From assembly GCA_903862955.1 (NCBI GenBank), contig CAIPAH010000024.1, positions 124,001-188,000 on the forward strand: a DNA stretch of 64,000 nucleotides, written 5' to 3'. The stretch comes from an uncultured Opitutia bacterium (GTDB lineage: Bacteria; Verrucomicrobiota; Verrucomicrobiia; Opitutales; Opitutaceae). The notes under the pieces were generated by a model. The model saw only the letters and a list, made by a program, of their open reading frames with translations. It had not been told where the DNA came from and ran no database searches. Position 1 is the stretch's first letter, and the number at the start of each line of letters is the position of its first letter. The position numbers and the translations under genes were made by a program. Of this stretch, positions 34,176-42,427 are shown one piece after another.

Positions 34176-37100
34176 TCAGATTCCGGCCGAGACCGGCTCG
34201 CGCTGCGCGTCGGCCACCGATTGCATCAGTTCCTTGGCGGTGATCAGCTGCTTCGCCTCGAAAGTCAGTCCGCCAAGCACGGCCGACGCCTCGGCCAGCA
34301 GCTCCGCGCGCCGCGCGCGGCCCGCGGCATCGGTGGGCTGGGCGCGGGCGAGCTGATAAAGTATGCGGCCAAAATCCAGCCGGAAGTCCGTGGAAGCCGC
34401 GCCTTGGTTCATTTGCGTCCGGAAGTAGGCATCCGCCGTCGACAGCGCCGTCAGCGCTTCGGCGCGCTGCCCCGCAGCGAGGAGGGCCTGGCCCAGGCGG
34501 GCTTGGGCCTTGGCGGTGTAAAGCTCGGTCCCTATCCTGCCTAGGCTGCCAATCTGGGGCTGCGCCAACACCCGGCGGGCGGTGCTCACGGCTTCCTCGA
34601 CCCGCCCGATCCGCAGGGCGGACTCGACCTGATAAAATTGCGCTTCACGCAGGAGATCCTCCCGGAACTGCTTGTTGCCCTCGTTCACCCGCTTGATCTG
34701 GGCCAGGCGCTCCTGGAGCGCGAGCGCCCGAGTGTGCAGCGTCGCGTAGTCGCCACTCGCCGCCAGAAGCTCGGCGTCGGCCATCAGCTCGTCCTCGCTG
34801 GTCCCCAAGTCCATAACCTCCTGGTCAAAGCCCGATTGCTTCTCGAATAATTTGATCGTCCGGCGTGATTCCTCCACTGCGGCCCGGGCGGCGCTGAAAT
34901 TGCCACGCTGGGCCTCGATGGTCGCCAGCGTCTGCCAGGAGTTGAAGATGAAATAGTTCACGCCCGATTTGTTGCGCGGATCATGCTCCAGCGCCACCGC
35001 CTCGCGCAGCTTGGCCGTTCCCGCCGCGATCCGGCCCTGTCGCAGGGCGTTCTCACCCTGGTTCATGAGCGCGGTCGTGTAGTTGTACCACGCGCTGGTG
35101 TCGGCCGGATTGAAGCGGATGTAATTCGCCGCCGCCTCCGTCGCTTTCGCGTAGCTGACTTCCGTCTTCGCCAGGTCATGACGGTCAGCCGCCGCAAAGC
35201 CGATGGCGTTGGCGGAAAAATACCGGTTCTTCATCGCCCGCAGGTCGCCGGGGCGCTGCTCGAGGACCTTTTCGGAAATGTCGCTCACCACCGCCGCCAG
35301 GCGCTCCGCCTCGGCGGGCTGGCCCAGCTTGAGATACATGCGCGACTCCGTGTCGGTCACGTCGCCGTAGATCGAGGCCGCCGTCAGGTCGGACTGGTCC
35401 AGTGCCCCAAGCTCGGCGAGGAGTTTGCGCGACTCCTCGCAATCCACGATCCCCTCCTCCGGCTTCGAGGCATGGGCGAGATACTGCAGCATGTCGGCGA
35501 GCGCGAGCTTGGTGCTGCGGGTCGCCCGGCCGGAAGCCACGATCGGCCGCAGCAAGCCGGTGGCGGTCTCGAGGTCCACCCGGGTCTTGCCGATCGATCC
35601 CAACGTGATCTGGGAGAAATACGCGAGGGCGAGCGCCGTGGAGACTTCGTCGCTGTGATCTCCCGCGGCCCGCAGGTCCTCGAAGATCTTCTGCGCTTGC
35701 CGGCCCACCGCCTTGGCCTCGGCGCCCTGACCGGCATCGTTGAGCGCCGACGCCTTCCGCATCAATGCCATGCCCCGGAAAATCTTCGTCTGCGGCGTCA
35801 TCAGCTCGGCCGGCAGCCCGTCGTAGTAGGCGACGGCCTTGTCCGCCAGCTTGCCCACGATCTCGCCGCGCCCGGTGGGCTTCAGTTCCTCGTAAAAATC
35901 CTCCAGCAGAAACGCGATCAGCTTCTCCGACTCGGTGCGGGCGCGCTCGGCCAGCCGCTGGGACGCCTGCGCCTGGGCGTCGGCGGCGCGGGCGCGGCGC
36001 AGGGTGATGTAGCCAAAGACCGCGCTGGCCGCGGCGGCCACCATCAGCACGGCGCAGACCGCCGCCACCATGCGGGCGCGAACGAGGGAACGGCGCGTGA
36101 CTTCCTCCTGGGCGCGCGTCGCGGCCAGCTGGCGCTCGACGGCGGCCTTGGCCTCGCGCTCGTGGCGGACGTCGCGGCTGGCCTTCACCACCGAGCAAAG
36201 CACGTCGTGCATCAGCTCGATGCGGCGGATATCGAGGCGCTCCTCGACGCGCAGGAGGCGGCGGTTCACCAACGTGTCCAAGGCCGTGGGATTCGCCCCG
36301 GCGGCCGAGAGGGACTTCTGCGCGCGCTCTAGCGCGATGTTTTCTCGGTAGCCGGACTCGGTCAGCAGTTCCTCCTCGATAAACCGGCGCACGCCTTCGG
36401 GTTGGTCGCCCACCGCGCGCTCGTAAAATTCCGAGAGAATCGTGTCACGCGTGCCCGCCAACAGGTCCGCGGAAATCTCCGCCTGGCCGCGCGCCAGCCG
36501 GGTGTTGTTCAGCTCGCGGCAGATGAGGCTCAGCAGCGACGGCTCAACCTCGGCGTGCGCCAGGTCCGCGCCGCCCGAGACAAACCGCACGATCGCCGCG
36601 GCCACGGCCTCGGTCACGAGCGTGGGCGCCGGCCCGCGCACGGCCGCGATGGCCTGAACGCCGGTCATGCGCGCCAGGCGCATGCGGTTCTGCGTGACGG
36701 ACGGCATGTCGCTCTTCAATGCCTCGAGATTGGCGAGGTAGTCCTCGCGCAACGAAATGAGGATGCGGTAATCCGCCCGCGCGAAGTCGAACCGCGCGGC
36801 ATCGGCTTCGTCGCGGTCAATGCGCGCCTCGAGTGACGCGGGCGGGCGGTTTTCCACGAGGTCCGCCAGGTCGGCCAGGAATTCACGGGCGCGCCGCCGG
36901 CCGGCGTCGTCGGACTGCGCCAGCGTGAAGATCTCCTCGAACTGGTCGAAGATCAGGATCGGGATCAGCGTCCGGCCGGTCGCGTCCTTCAGCACGTCAT
37001 CGCGATGGTGGAGGAATTCCCACAGCGTCTCGCCCGTGACGGCCGAGCCGGTCTGCGTCCAGCTGCCGGCGGCCTCGGTGGCGCGAAACACCGCGCGCTT

Positions 37101-37400
37101 GATCTGGTCGGCGGGTGGCGGCGCATCCGGGTGATAATCGAGGCGCACGTAAACCGGGCAGAACCCGTCGGGCCGCAGCCGCGGCACGAGGCCCGCCTGC
37201 AGGATGGACGTCTTGCCTAGGCCGGACTGGCCAAAAAGGACCGTGAGGAGCTTGCGCTGCACGCGCCGCGCGAGTTCGGCGCCCTCCTCTTCCCGGCCGT
37301 GAAAGAAGCTCCGCGTCTCCTCGGTAAACGACGTCAGCCCTAACCATGGATTCTGGGCATCCACGGTGGCACCGTTGAGCGGGGTTGAGTCGGGCTTCAT
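34176..37400 (-). CDS. STAND-type P-loop NTPase with membrane helix and helical-repeat tail
   Basis: The 1074-residue protein starts with NPWLGLTSFTEETRSFFHGRE, the usual opening of nSTAND1-type NTPases. Walker A is GQSGLGKTS (57-65) and Walker B is ILIFDQFEE (148-156). The conserved ISLREDYLANL and a winged-helix-like end (RRLLRVEERLDIRRIELMHDVL, about 380-401) follow. After a charged coiled segment (about 405-440) there is one membrane helix (about 444-466) and a long helical-repeat, TPR-like region (about 480-1070). STAND proteins are ligand-triggered switches that oligomerise on ATP binding. No nuclease or other effector domain is visible in this chain, so the adjacent TIR proteins are the likely outputs. 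Its ATG overlaps the stop of the SIR2-like/TIR gene by 4 bases. Confidence 0.88.
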   Translation of the reverse strand: MKPDSTPLNGATVDAQNPWLGLTSFTEETRSFFHGREEEGAELARRVQRKLLTVLFGQSGLGKTSILQAGLVPRLRPDGFCPVYVRLDYHPDAPPPADQIKRAVFRATEAAGSWTQTGSAVTGETLWEFLHHRDDVLKDATGRTLIPILIFDQFEEIFTLAQSDDAGRRRAREFLADLADLVENRPPASLEARIDRDEADAARFDFARADYRILISLREDYLANLEALKSDMPSVTQNRMRLARMTGVQAIAAVRGPAPTLVTEAVAAAIVRFVSGGADLAHAEVEPSLLSLICRELNNTRLARGQAEISADLLAGTRDTILSEFYERAVGDQPEGVRRFIEEELLTESGYRENIALERAQKSLSAAGANPTALDTLVNRRLLRVEERLDIRRIELMHDVLCSVVKASRDVRHEREAKAAVERQLAATRAQEEVTRRSLVRARMVAAVCAVLMVAAAASAVFGYITLRRARAADAQAQASQRLAERARTESEKLIAFLLEDFYEELKPTGRGEIVGKLADKAVAYYDGLPAELMTPQTKIFRGMALMRKASALNDAGQGAEAKAVGRQAQKIFEDLRAAGDHSDEVSTALALAYFSQITLGSIGKTRVDLETATGLLRPIVASGRATRSTKLALADMLQYLAHASKPEEGIVDCEESRKLLAELGALDQSDLTAASIYGDVTDTESRMYLKLGQPAEAERLAAVVSDISEKVLEQRPGDLRAMKNRYFSANAIGFAAADRHDLAKTEVSYAKATEAAANYIRFNPADTSAWYNYTTALMNQGENALRQGRIAAGTAKLREAVALEHDPRNKSGVNYFIFNSWQTLATIEAQRGNFSAARAAVEESRRTIKLFEKQSGFDQEVMDLGTSEDELMADAELLAASGDYATLHTRALALQERLAQIKRVNEGNKQFREDLLREAQFYQVESALRIGRVEEAVSTARRVLAQPQIGSLGRIGTELYTAKAQARLGQALLAAGQRAEALTALSTADAYFRTQMNQGAASTDFRLDFGRILYQLARAQPTDAAGRARRAELLAEASAVLGGLTFEAKQLITAKELMQSVADAQREPVSAGI

Positions 37401-38797
37401 GCGCGTTGCGAGTTGAACAAGTCCTGGAGCCGGCGGGTGAACTCCGTGGGCGGCTCACCGGCGGGCAGGCGCGCAAAGTGCATCGCCTTGAATTTCTCCG
37501 GCACGACCGCCGCGGCCTCCGTGGTGTCGTCGATGCAGATGGGCAGGATGAACACGGCGCCGTCCGCCATGCCGCGCGTCCGGTCCACGGCATAATTCCA
37601 CTCGCGGCGGAAGTAGCCTTCGTGCCGCCGCTGCGTCGTGGCTGACACGATAGGCAGGAAGAACGAGCACCGCGCGATGTTGCCGCGAATTTTCCGGTCG
37701 TAATCGTCGCCGCTTTCGAGGCGGTCGAGGTCGAACCAGGTGGTGAGCCCGGCCGCGTCGAGGGACGCCTTCAGCTTCTGCACCGCAGGCAGGTCCTCGC
37801 GGGCGTAGCTGATGAAGATCGCATTTTCGGGCATCTCGCGCGCCGGGGGCAGGAAACGCACCGGTGGGGCCGAGGCGCTGCCGGCCGCGGCCGCCTGCTT
37901 CGCATGCCGCGCCATCCACCGCCGGTGCAGCTCGTCCACGAACACCGCCGCGCCGGAGAACATCCGCGTGCGGATGCTCACCTGTTGGAGGAAGGAAACC
38001 AGCCGCACGTCGCGCATCGTGTGGTCGTCGGCAAAGATTTCCCCGACGTCGCGGGGGTCGGACAGCCGCCGGCGCTTCGTCATGCGCAGGAACAGCCGCG
38101 CCAACCAGTTGGAGAAATCGCTCCCGATCACGAGCAGGTGATTGTGCTCCAGCGCGTGGAAGAGCTTCTCCGGCGTCAGGTGCTCGCTCTGCAGTGCGCA
38201 GATGAACTCGAGCATGTCCTCGTCCGAGATCACGTAGGTCGGCGACGCCGACAGCCGGCCAAGCAAATGATAAACGACGGGACGCTGCAGGTCGTCGCGC
38301 GCCACCGGCAGGTCCGCCACGCGATTGGGCGCGTAGGCGATCACCTCCGTGTTGGCCGTGCCGCCGAAGCGTTCGAGGTTCACGGCCTGCTCCATCAGCG
38401 GGTCGAAGGTCGTCGAAACGTAGAGGTTGAAATCCGTGATCTGCGCGAGCTGGCGCAGCGGCAGGGGCGGTGCAAAGGCCGCCTCGCGCATGATCGTGCG
38501 CAGCCGCGTGTAGGCCTCCTCGCGGCGGCCGTGCGCCGTAAGGTAGCCGCAGACCACGTCGTTCAGCTGCAGCGGCTGCGGCAGCGCGGAGATGTCGACG
38601 TTCAGTCGCGCCGCCAGCTTCTCCGCCAGCCATTCGTAGAGCGCCCGGGGGCCCGATTCCGTCTCCACCTTGAGCAACTCGGGCCCGATGATGGGAATCA
38701 CCCGCTTCTCCTCGATGTAATTGAGCAGGTCTTCCCAGGCGTCATCGTCAAACGACGTGGCCATGGTTCCAGACGGGTCCGGCAGCTCGGTATTCAT
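37397..38797 (-). CDS. Degenerate SIR2-like domain fused to a TIR domain
   Basis: With ATG 38797 the protein is 466 residues; ATG 38800 and ATG 38764 are alternatives. Residues about 20-245 resemble SIR2_2-like domains: VIPIIGPELL takes the glycine-loop place, LYVSTTFDPLMEQAV the T-T-N-x-D-x-L-x-E place, VVYHLLG the K-L-H-G place, and LLVIGSDFSNW the I-G-x-S-x-x-D-W place. The catalytic Asn and His positions are thus Phe131 and Leu179. A TIR domain fills about 326-460 (AIFISYAREDLPA, TWFDLDRLESGDDYD, GYFRREW with Glu399). I infer that the TIR domain is the enzyme and SIR2 a binding module. It is the first gene of the operon, divergent from the SLOG-4TM gene. Confidence 0.82.
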   Translation of the reverse strand: MNTELPDPSGTMATSFDDDAWEDLLNYIEEKRVIPIIGPELLKVETESGPRALYEWLAEKLAARLNVDISALPQPLQLNDVVCGYLTAHGRREEAYTRLRTIMREAAFAPPLPLRQLAQITDFNLYVSTTFDPLMEQAVNLERFGGTANTEVIAYAPNRVADLPVARDDLQRPVVYHLLGRLSASPTYVISDEDMLEFICALQSEHLTPEKLFHALEHNHLLVIGSDFSNWLARLFLRMTKRRRLSDPRDVGEIFADDHTMRDVRLVSFLQQVSIRTRMFSGAAVFVDELHRRWMARHAKQAAAAGSASAPPVRFLPPAREMPENAIFISYAREDLPAVQKLKASLDAAGLTTWFDLDRLESGDDYDRKIRGNIARCSFFLPIVSATTQRRHEGYFRREWNYAVDRTRGMADGAVFILPICIDDTTEAAAVVPEKFKAMHFARLPAGEPPTEFTRRLQDLFNSQRA

Positions 38798-38976
38798 CAT
38801 TGTTGTGGGAGGCAAAGACCCGCTTATGCAGGCGAGGCCAAATGACTCGCGAATCAATGCCGTTCCCCCGGTCCTCTGGCCAGCTGATTCTACCGGAAAA
38901 ATCGCGTGTCCTGCCATCCGCCAAGGGCTTAGCGATTGACAGCCCCCTCCGGACCGCCGTCCCATCACCGCCCTCG
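38798..38976. promoter_or_regulatory. Divergent promoter region of the TIR operon and SLOG-4TM gene
   Basis: These 179 bases are the only gap able to hold promoters for both the six-gene minus-strand operon and the plus-strand SLOG gene. A TTGACA match lies at 38936-38941 on the plus strand, but I see no good -10 box 16-18 bases after it. No operator-like repeat was found. A shared regulatory region would link the two units. Confidence 0.45.
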
Positions 38977-40458
38977 ATGAGCACCGCATCCGTGCTGCCC
39001 CTGTTCCATGTCGTCGGATTTTCCGGCCATCGGCAGCTCGCCGACCAGGCGGCGGTCGCAAAGACGATCGGGGAAGTCCTCGCCTCTCTCCGCCACGAGG
39101 CCCCCGGCGAGTGGATTGCCCTCTCGTCCCTCGCCATCGGCAGCGACCAGGTGTTCGTCGAGCAGGCGCGCGAACTCGGACTTTCGTGGCACGCCATCCT
39201 GCCCCTCCCGCGGGCGGAATTCGCCAAGGACTTCTCGCCCGCCGAATGGAACACCGTCGAGCAAACCCTCGCCCATGCCGAGCACGTCCGCGTGATCACC
39301 GAGAACGGCACGCGCGAGGACGCCTATTTGGATTGCGGCATGGAAACCGTGAACAGCGCCGACGTCCTCCTCGCCATCTGGGACGGCCAGCCCGCGCGCG
39401 GCAAGGGCGGCACGGCCGATGTCGTCGAATACGCCAAGTCCACGGGCAAGCCGGTGATCATCATCGACGCCACCACGCTCGCCGTGCGGAAGGAAAACTG
39501 GGACCGGCTGATGCTGAAGGATCACAGCCTCGCCTACCTCAACCGGTTGCCCGAGTCGTCCGGCGGCTGGGGCGACAACCCGTTCAAGGCGCCGGACTAC
39601 ATCTTCGCCTTCCAGCAAAAATGCGACTTCGCCGCCAGCCACGGCGCGCCGCAATTCCGCCGGCTCATCGTGTCCACCGTGCTGCTGCACGTCGTCGCCA
39701 CGCTCGTCGCCGCCGCCGGCCTGGCGTTCGGGCTGCACGTCCTGGCGCTCCCGTGGATCAAGTTCCTCTGCCTTGCGAGCGCCTTGGGCGTGGCCGTCGT
39801 GCTGCGCCACCACACGCACTCCAACCACAGCTGGGTGCGCAGCCGGCTCGCCGCGGAGTTCTGCCGCTCCGCGCTGGCGACCTGGGGCCTGCCGCGGGCC
39901 GCGCCGCTTTTCCAGGACCTCGACCTGCCGGGCGTGTATGGGCTGACGCGCTCCCTGCACATCCTGCACAGCCGCTCGGCGAACGCCCAGCCGGTGCCGA
40001 TGGAGGAGTTCAAGCGCATCTACCTCGAAAAACGCATCGACGACCAGCTCGCCTACTATCGGCGCCAGGAAGGCCGCGCGCTGCCGCTGTTCAAGCGGCT
40101 CAAGCTGGGCTTCTGGATCGCCACGATCCTCGCGCTCGCGAGCACCGCCGCGTATGCCGTGTGCGAGACGTGGCAATTGGGCGCGCCGGAGTGGATCGAG
40201 AACTCAGTGTTCTATTTCCTGCCCATCTCGCTGCCCGTCGTGGCGGCGTCCCTCATCTCGCTCATCTCAATCAACGACCTGCAGCGCCGGGTGGCGCGCT
40301 ACCGCGAGATGCACGCGATGCTCGCCGCCAGCCGCGGCCAGGTGGTGTTCTGCCAGACGTGGAACAGCCTCGAGCGCATCGTGCTCAAGACCGAGCGCGC
40401 CCTGCTCCAGGAAGTGCTCGAGTGGCACTCGATCACGAGTTTCGCGGAGTCACACTGA
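38977..40458 (+). CDS. SLOG nucleotide-binding domain fused to four-helix SLATT-like membrane domain
   Basis: The 493-residue protein has a SLOG/LSDAT-type Rossmannoid domain (about 9-166) with VVGFSGHRQL, LSSLAIGSDQVFVEQA, AILPLPRAEFAKDFS, VNSADVLLAIWDG and GKGGTADVVEYAKSTGKPV. Hydrophobic helices lie at about 230-253, 257-276, 379-396 and 410-431. Between them is the SLATT/DUF4231-like YLEKRIDDQLAYYRRQ, and the C-terminus has ERIVLKTERALLQEVLEW. SLOG domains bind NAD- or nucleotide-derived ligands, and SLATT domains are predicted pore-forming effectors in nucleotide-signalled immunity. ATG 38977 is chosen because the SLOG strand begins soon after. It is divergent from the TIR/STAND operon. 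Confidence 0.82.
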   Translation: MSTASVLPLFHVVGFSGHRQLADQAAVAKTIGEVLASLRHEAPGEWIALSSLAIGSDQVFVEQARELGLSWHAILPLPRAEFAKDFSPAEWNTVEQTLAHAEHVRVITENGTREDAYLDCGMETVNSADVLLAIWDGQPARGKGGTADVVEYAKSTGKPVIIIDATTLAVRKENWDRLMLKDHSLAYLNRLPESSGGWGDNPFKAPDYIFAFQQKCDFAASHGAPQFRRLIVSTVLLHVVATLVAAAGLAFGLHVLALPWIKFLCLASALGVAVVLRHHTHSNHSWVRSRLAAEFCRSALATWGLPRAAPLFQDLDLPGVYGLTRSLHILHSRSANAQPVPMEEFKRIYLEKRIDDQLAYYRRQEGRALPLFKRLKLGFWIATILALASTAAYAVCETWQLGAPEWIENSVFYFLPISLPVVAASLISLISINDLQRRVARYREMHAMLAASRGQVVFCQTWNSLERIVLKTERALLQEVLEWHSITSFAESH

Positions 40459-40471
40459 CCAGGGATTGGCC

Positions 40472-40496
40472 CACGGAACACACGGAAGACACGGAA
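40472..40496. repeat. Three 9-base-period copies of cacggaa
   Basis: The word cacggaa starts at 40472, 40481 and 40490, giving an exact 9-base period in the 72-base gap between the convergent ends of the SLOG-4TM and GGDEF genes. No function is evident. Confidence 0.6.
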
Positions 40497-40530
40497 GGAA
40501 AAACTTCCCGATCCGGTCTGCGTTGGGTGG

Positions 40531-41433
40531 TTACAGATCGCTGAACGCGACGGCGCGGTTGCGGCCGCGGGACTTGGCCGCATACAGCGCCTTGTCGGCC
40601 GCCGCCACGAGCTCCGCCCCGGTGGCGGCGTTGGTGGGCATCTCGGCGACTCCAGCGCTCACGGTGATGGACAGGGCCTGGTCCGGGCTGATGGCGATCG
40701 GCGCGTTGGCCACCGCGACACACGCGCGCTGCGCCATCTCCAGCGCCGCACCGCGGTCGGCCTGCATCAGGATCAGGGCAAATTCCTCGCCGCCAAAGCG
40801 GGCGACGCGGTCCACCGTGCGCATGCCTTCCGACAAACGGCGTGCCACCGCCTGCAGCACGAGGTCGCCGAACTGGTGGCCGTGCGTGTCGTTGACCTTC
40901 TTGAAGTGGTCGATGTCCAGCATCACGAGCGAGAACGGGTGGCCGAACCGCCGCGAGCGCTCCTCTTCCTCCGCGAGGATGCGGTCGAACTCGCGCCGGT
41001 TGAGCATGCCCGTGAGCTGGTCCCGCGTCGCCAGCTGGCGGAGCGCCGCCAGCGTCTCGGCGAGTTTCAAGGCATACCGCAGCGAACGCTCCAGCGAGTG
41101 CGAGGAGATTTCGCCCTTCACGAGGTAATCGAGCGCGCCCGCGTTCATCGCCTCGATGTCGACTCGCTCCGACGACTCCGCCGTGAGAAAAATGATCGGC
41201 GTGTGCGAGCCACCCGCCACCGCCTCGCGGATCAGCTCGAGTCCGTTGCGCTCCCCGAGCTGGTAATCCAGCAGGCAGGCCACGTGCTTCCCCTCGAGCA
41301 GGGTCGCAAGTCCCTCCTCGTAGGTCTCAGCCCAATCGAGGTCGAATCGCTCGCCGCGGAAATTCTTGAAATGCGCCTGTGTCAGCCGGAATTGCAGCCG
41401 GTCGTCGTCGATGAGGATAATGCGTCGGCTCAT
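40531..41433 (-). CDS. Response regulator with GGDEF diguanylate cyclase domain
   Basis: The 300-residue protein has a receiver domain (about 4-120) with IILIDDD, phospho-acceptor Asp56 in LLDYQLG and a conserved Lys in DYLVKGE. A GGDEF domain (about 135-295) follows. The active-site motif is GGEEF, and RTVD lies five residues upstream, which is the RxxD inhibitory site for c-di-GMP feedback. It should make c-di-GMP when phosphorylated. No histidine kinase is adjacent. Its ATG overlaps the stop of the epimerase gene by 4 bases, indicating coupled translation. Confidence 0.93.
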   Translation of the reverse strand: MSRRIILIDDDRLQFRLTQAHFKNFRGERFDLDWAETYEEGLATLLEGKHVACLLDYQLGERNGLELIREAVAGGSHTPIIFLTAESSERVDIEAMNAGALDYLVKGEISSHSLERSLRYALKLAETLAALRQLATRDQLTGMLNRREFDRILAEEEERSRRFGHPFSLVMLDIDHFKKVNDTHGHQFGDLVLQAVARRLSEGMRTVDRVARFGGEEFALILMQADRGAALEMAQRACVAVANAPIAISPDQALSITVSAGVAEMPTNAATGAELVAAADKALYAAKSRGRNRAVAFSDL

Positions 41434-42383
41434 GAAAGTGCTGGGATCGCGGGTCCGTTGATCAGCTCGTGGAGGCCTTCCGCCACCGTCACCTGCGCGG
41501 TGAACCCGAGCGCGGCGGTGGCGGCCGTGGGATCGCCCAGCGAATGCACGATGTCGCCTGTGCGGGCGGGCCGGTGCGTCGGTGGGGGCGAACCCGGAGG
41601 GTGCGACGCGAACAGCGCGGCGAGGTCGAGCAGCGACGTCGCCCGTCCCGTGCAGATGTTGGCGACGCCCGAAGTCACGCCGGGTCGCGTGGCCGCGAGC
41701 ACGTTGGCGCGGGCCACGTCCCGGACGGCGATGAAGTCGCGCGTCTGCCGGCCATCGCCGAAGATCACCACGGACTTTCCCTCGCGGTAACTGCGCGCAA
41801 AAATCGAGATGACGCCCGAATACGGCGACGACGGATCCTGCCGCGGGCCGAAGACGTTGAAATAGCGCTGGCAGCGCACCGTGAAGCCGTAGGCCGCGCC
41901 GTGGCCGAGCAGCAGCGCCTCCGAGGCGAGCTTCGCCGCGCCGTAGGGGCTCACGGGAAGTTTTTCGGCCGACTCCCGGATCGGACGCTCGGCGGCATCG
42001 CCGTAAATCGCGGCGGACGACGCGAACACCACGCGCCCGACGCCGTGCAGCCGGGCGGCCTCGGCGACCAGCTGGCTGGCGGCGATGTTGAGCGAAAAAT
42101 TCAGCGCGGGATTCGCGATGCTCTCCTGCACGCTGACCAGTGCGGCCAGGTGGATGATCGCCGCGGGCTTCTCCGCCGCGATGAGCTTGGCCAGGGCGCC
42201 GGGTTCAGCGACGTCGAGTTCGTGCAAGGCAAACGCGGCGGAGCGCAGCGCCGACGCCAGATTTTCCCGGCGTCCCGTGCGAAAATTGTCCACTCCAACC
42301 ACGGCATGGCCCTCGCCGAGAAGGCAATCGACCGTGTGGCTGCCGATGAAGCCGGCGGCGCCCGTGACGAGGATTTTGGCCAT
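41430..42383 (-). CDS. NAD-dependent epimerase/dehydratase (UDP-glucose 4-epimerase-like)
   Basis: The 317-residue protein is an extended short-chain dehydrogenase. It has the NAD-binding VTGAAGFIGSHTVD, the strand IIHLAALVSVQESI, the catalytic Ser region VVFASSAAIYGD and the catalytic Y-x-x-x-K in SPYGAAKLASE. A sugar-nucleotide domain includes RYFNVFGPRQDPSSPYSGVIS. It probably interconverts UDP-sugars for polysaccharide or cell-envelope synthesis. The exact substrate is unknown, and no galactose operon surrounds it. It is coupled to the downstream GGDEF regulator, which may tie c-di-GMP to sugar-polymer output. Confidence 0.88.
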   Translation of the reverse strand: MAKILVTGAAGFIGSHTVDCLLGEGHAVVGVDNFRTGRRENLASALRSAAFALHELDVAEPGALAKLIAAEKPAAIIHLAALVSVQESIANPALNFSLNIAASQLVAEAARLHGVGRVVFASSAAIYGDAAERPIRESAEKLPVSPYGAAKLASEALLLGHGAAYGFTVRCQRYFNVFGPRQDPSSPYSGVISIFARSYREGKSVVIFGDGRQTRDFIAVRDVARANVLAATRPGVTSGVANICTGRATSLLDLAALFASHPPGSPPPTHRPARTGDIVHSLGDPTAATAALGFTAQVTVAEGLHELINGPAIPALS

Positions 42384-42427
42384 GGCTGGGAAGCGTTAGC
42401 GCCGGGGTGAAGCGGGGCAAGACCGCG

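Noticed and set aside
32195-34243. Plus-strand open frame of 682 codons opposite a TIR gene
   Set aside because: Same reason; the minus-strand frame has clear TIR, TolB-like and TPR motifs.
25402-38797. Recent transfer of the TIR cluster from a low-GC source
   Set aside because: The cluster has the same high-GC codon pattern as its neighbours, shown by long opposite-strand open frames, and no flanking mobile genes.
25402-40458. Canonical Thoeris or Avs system
   Set aside because: No ThsA-type SIR2-SLOG or TM-Macro protein is present, and the STAND protein has no effector domain; only the signalling logic is similar.
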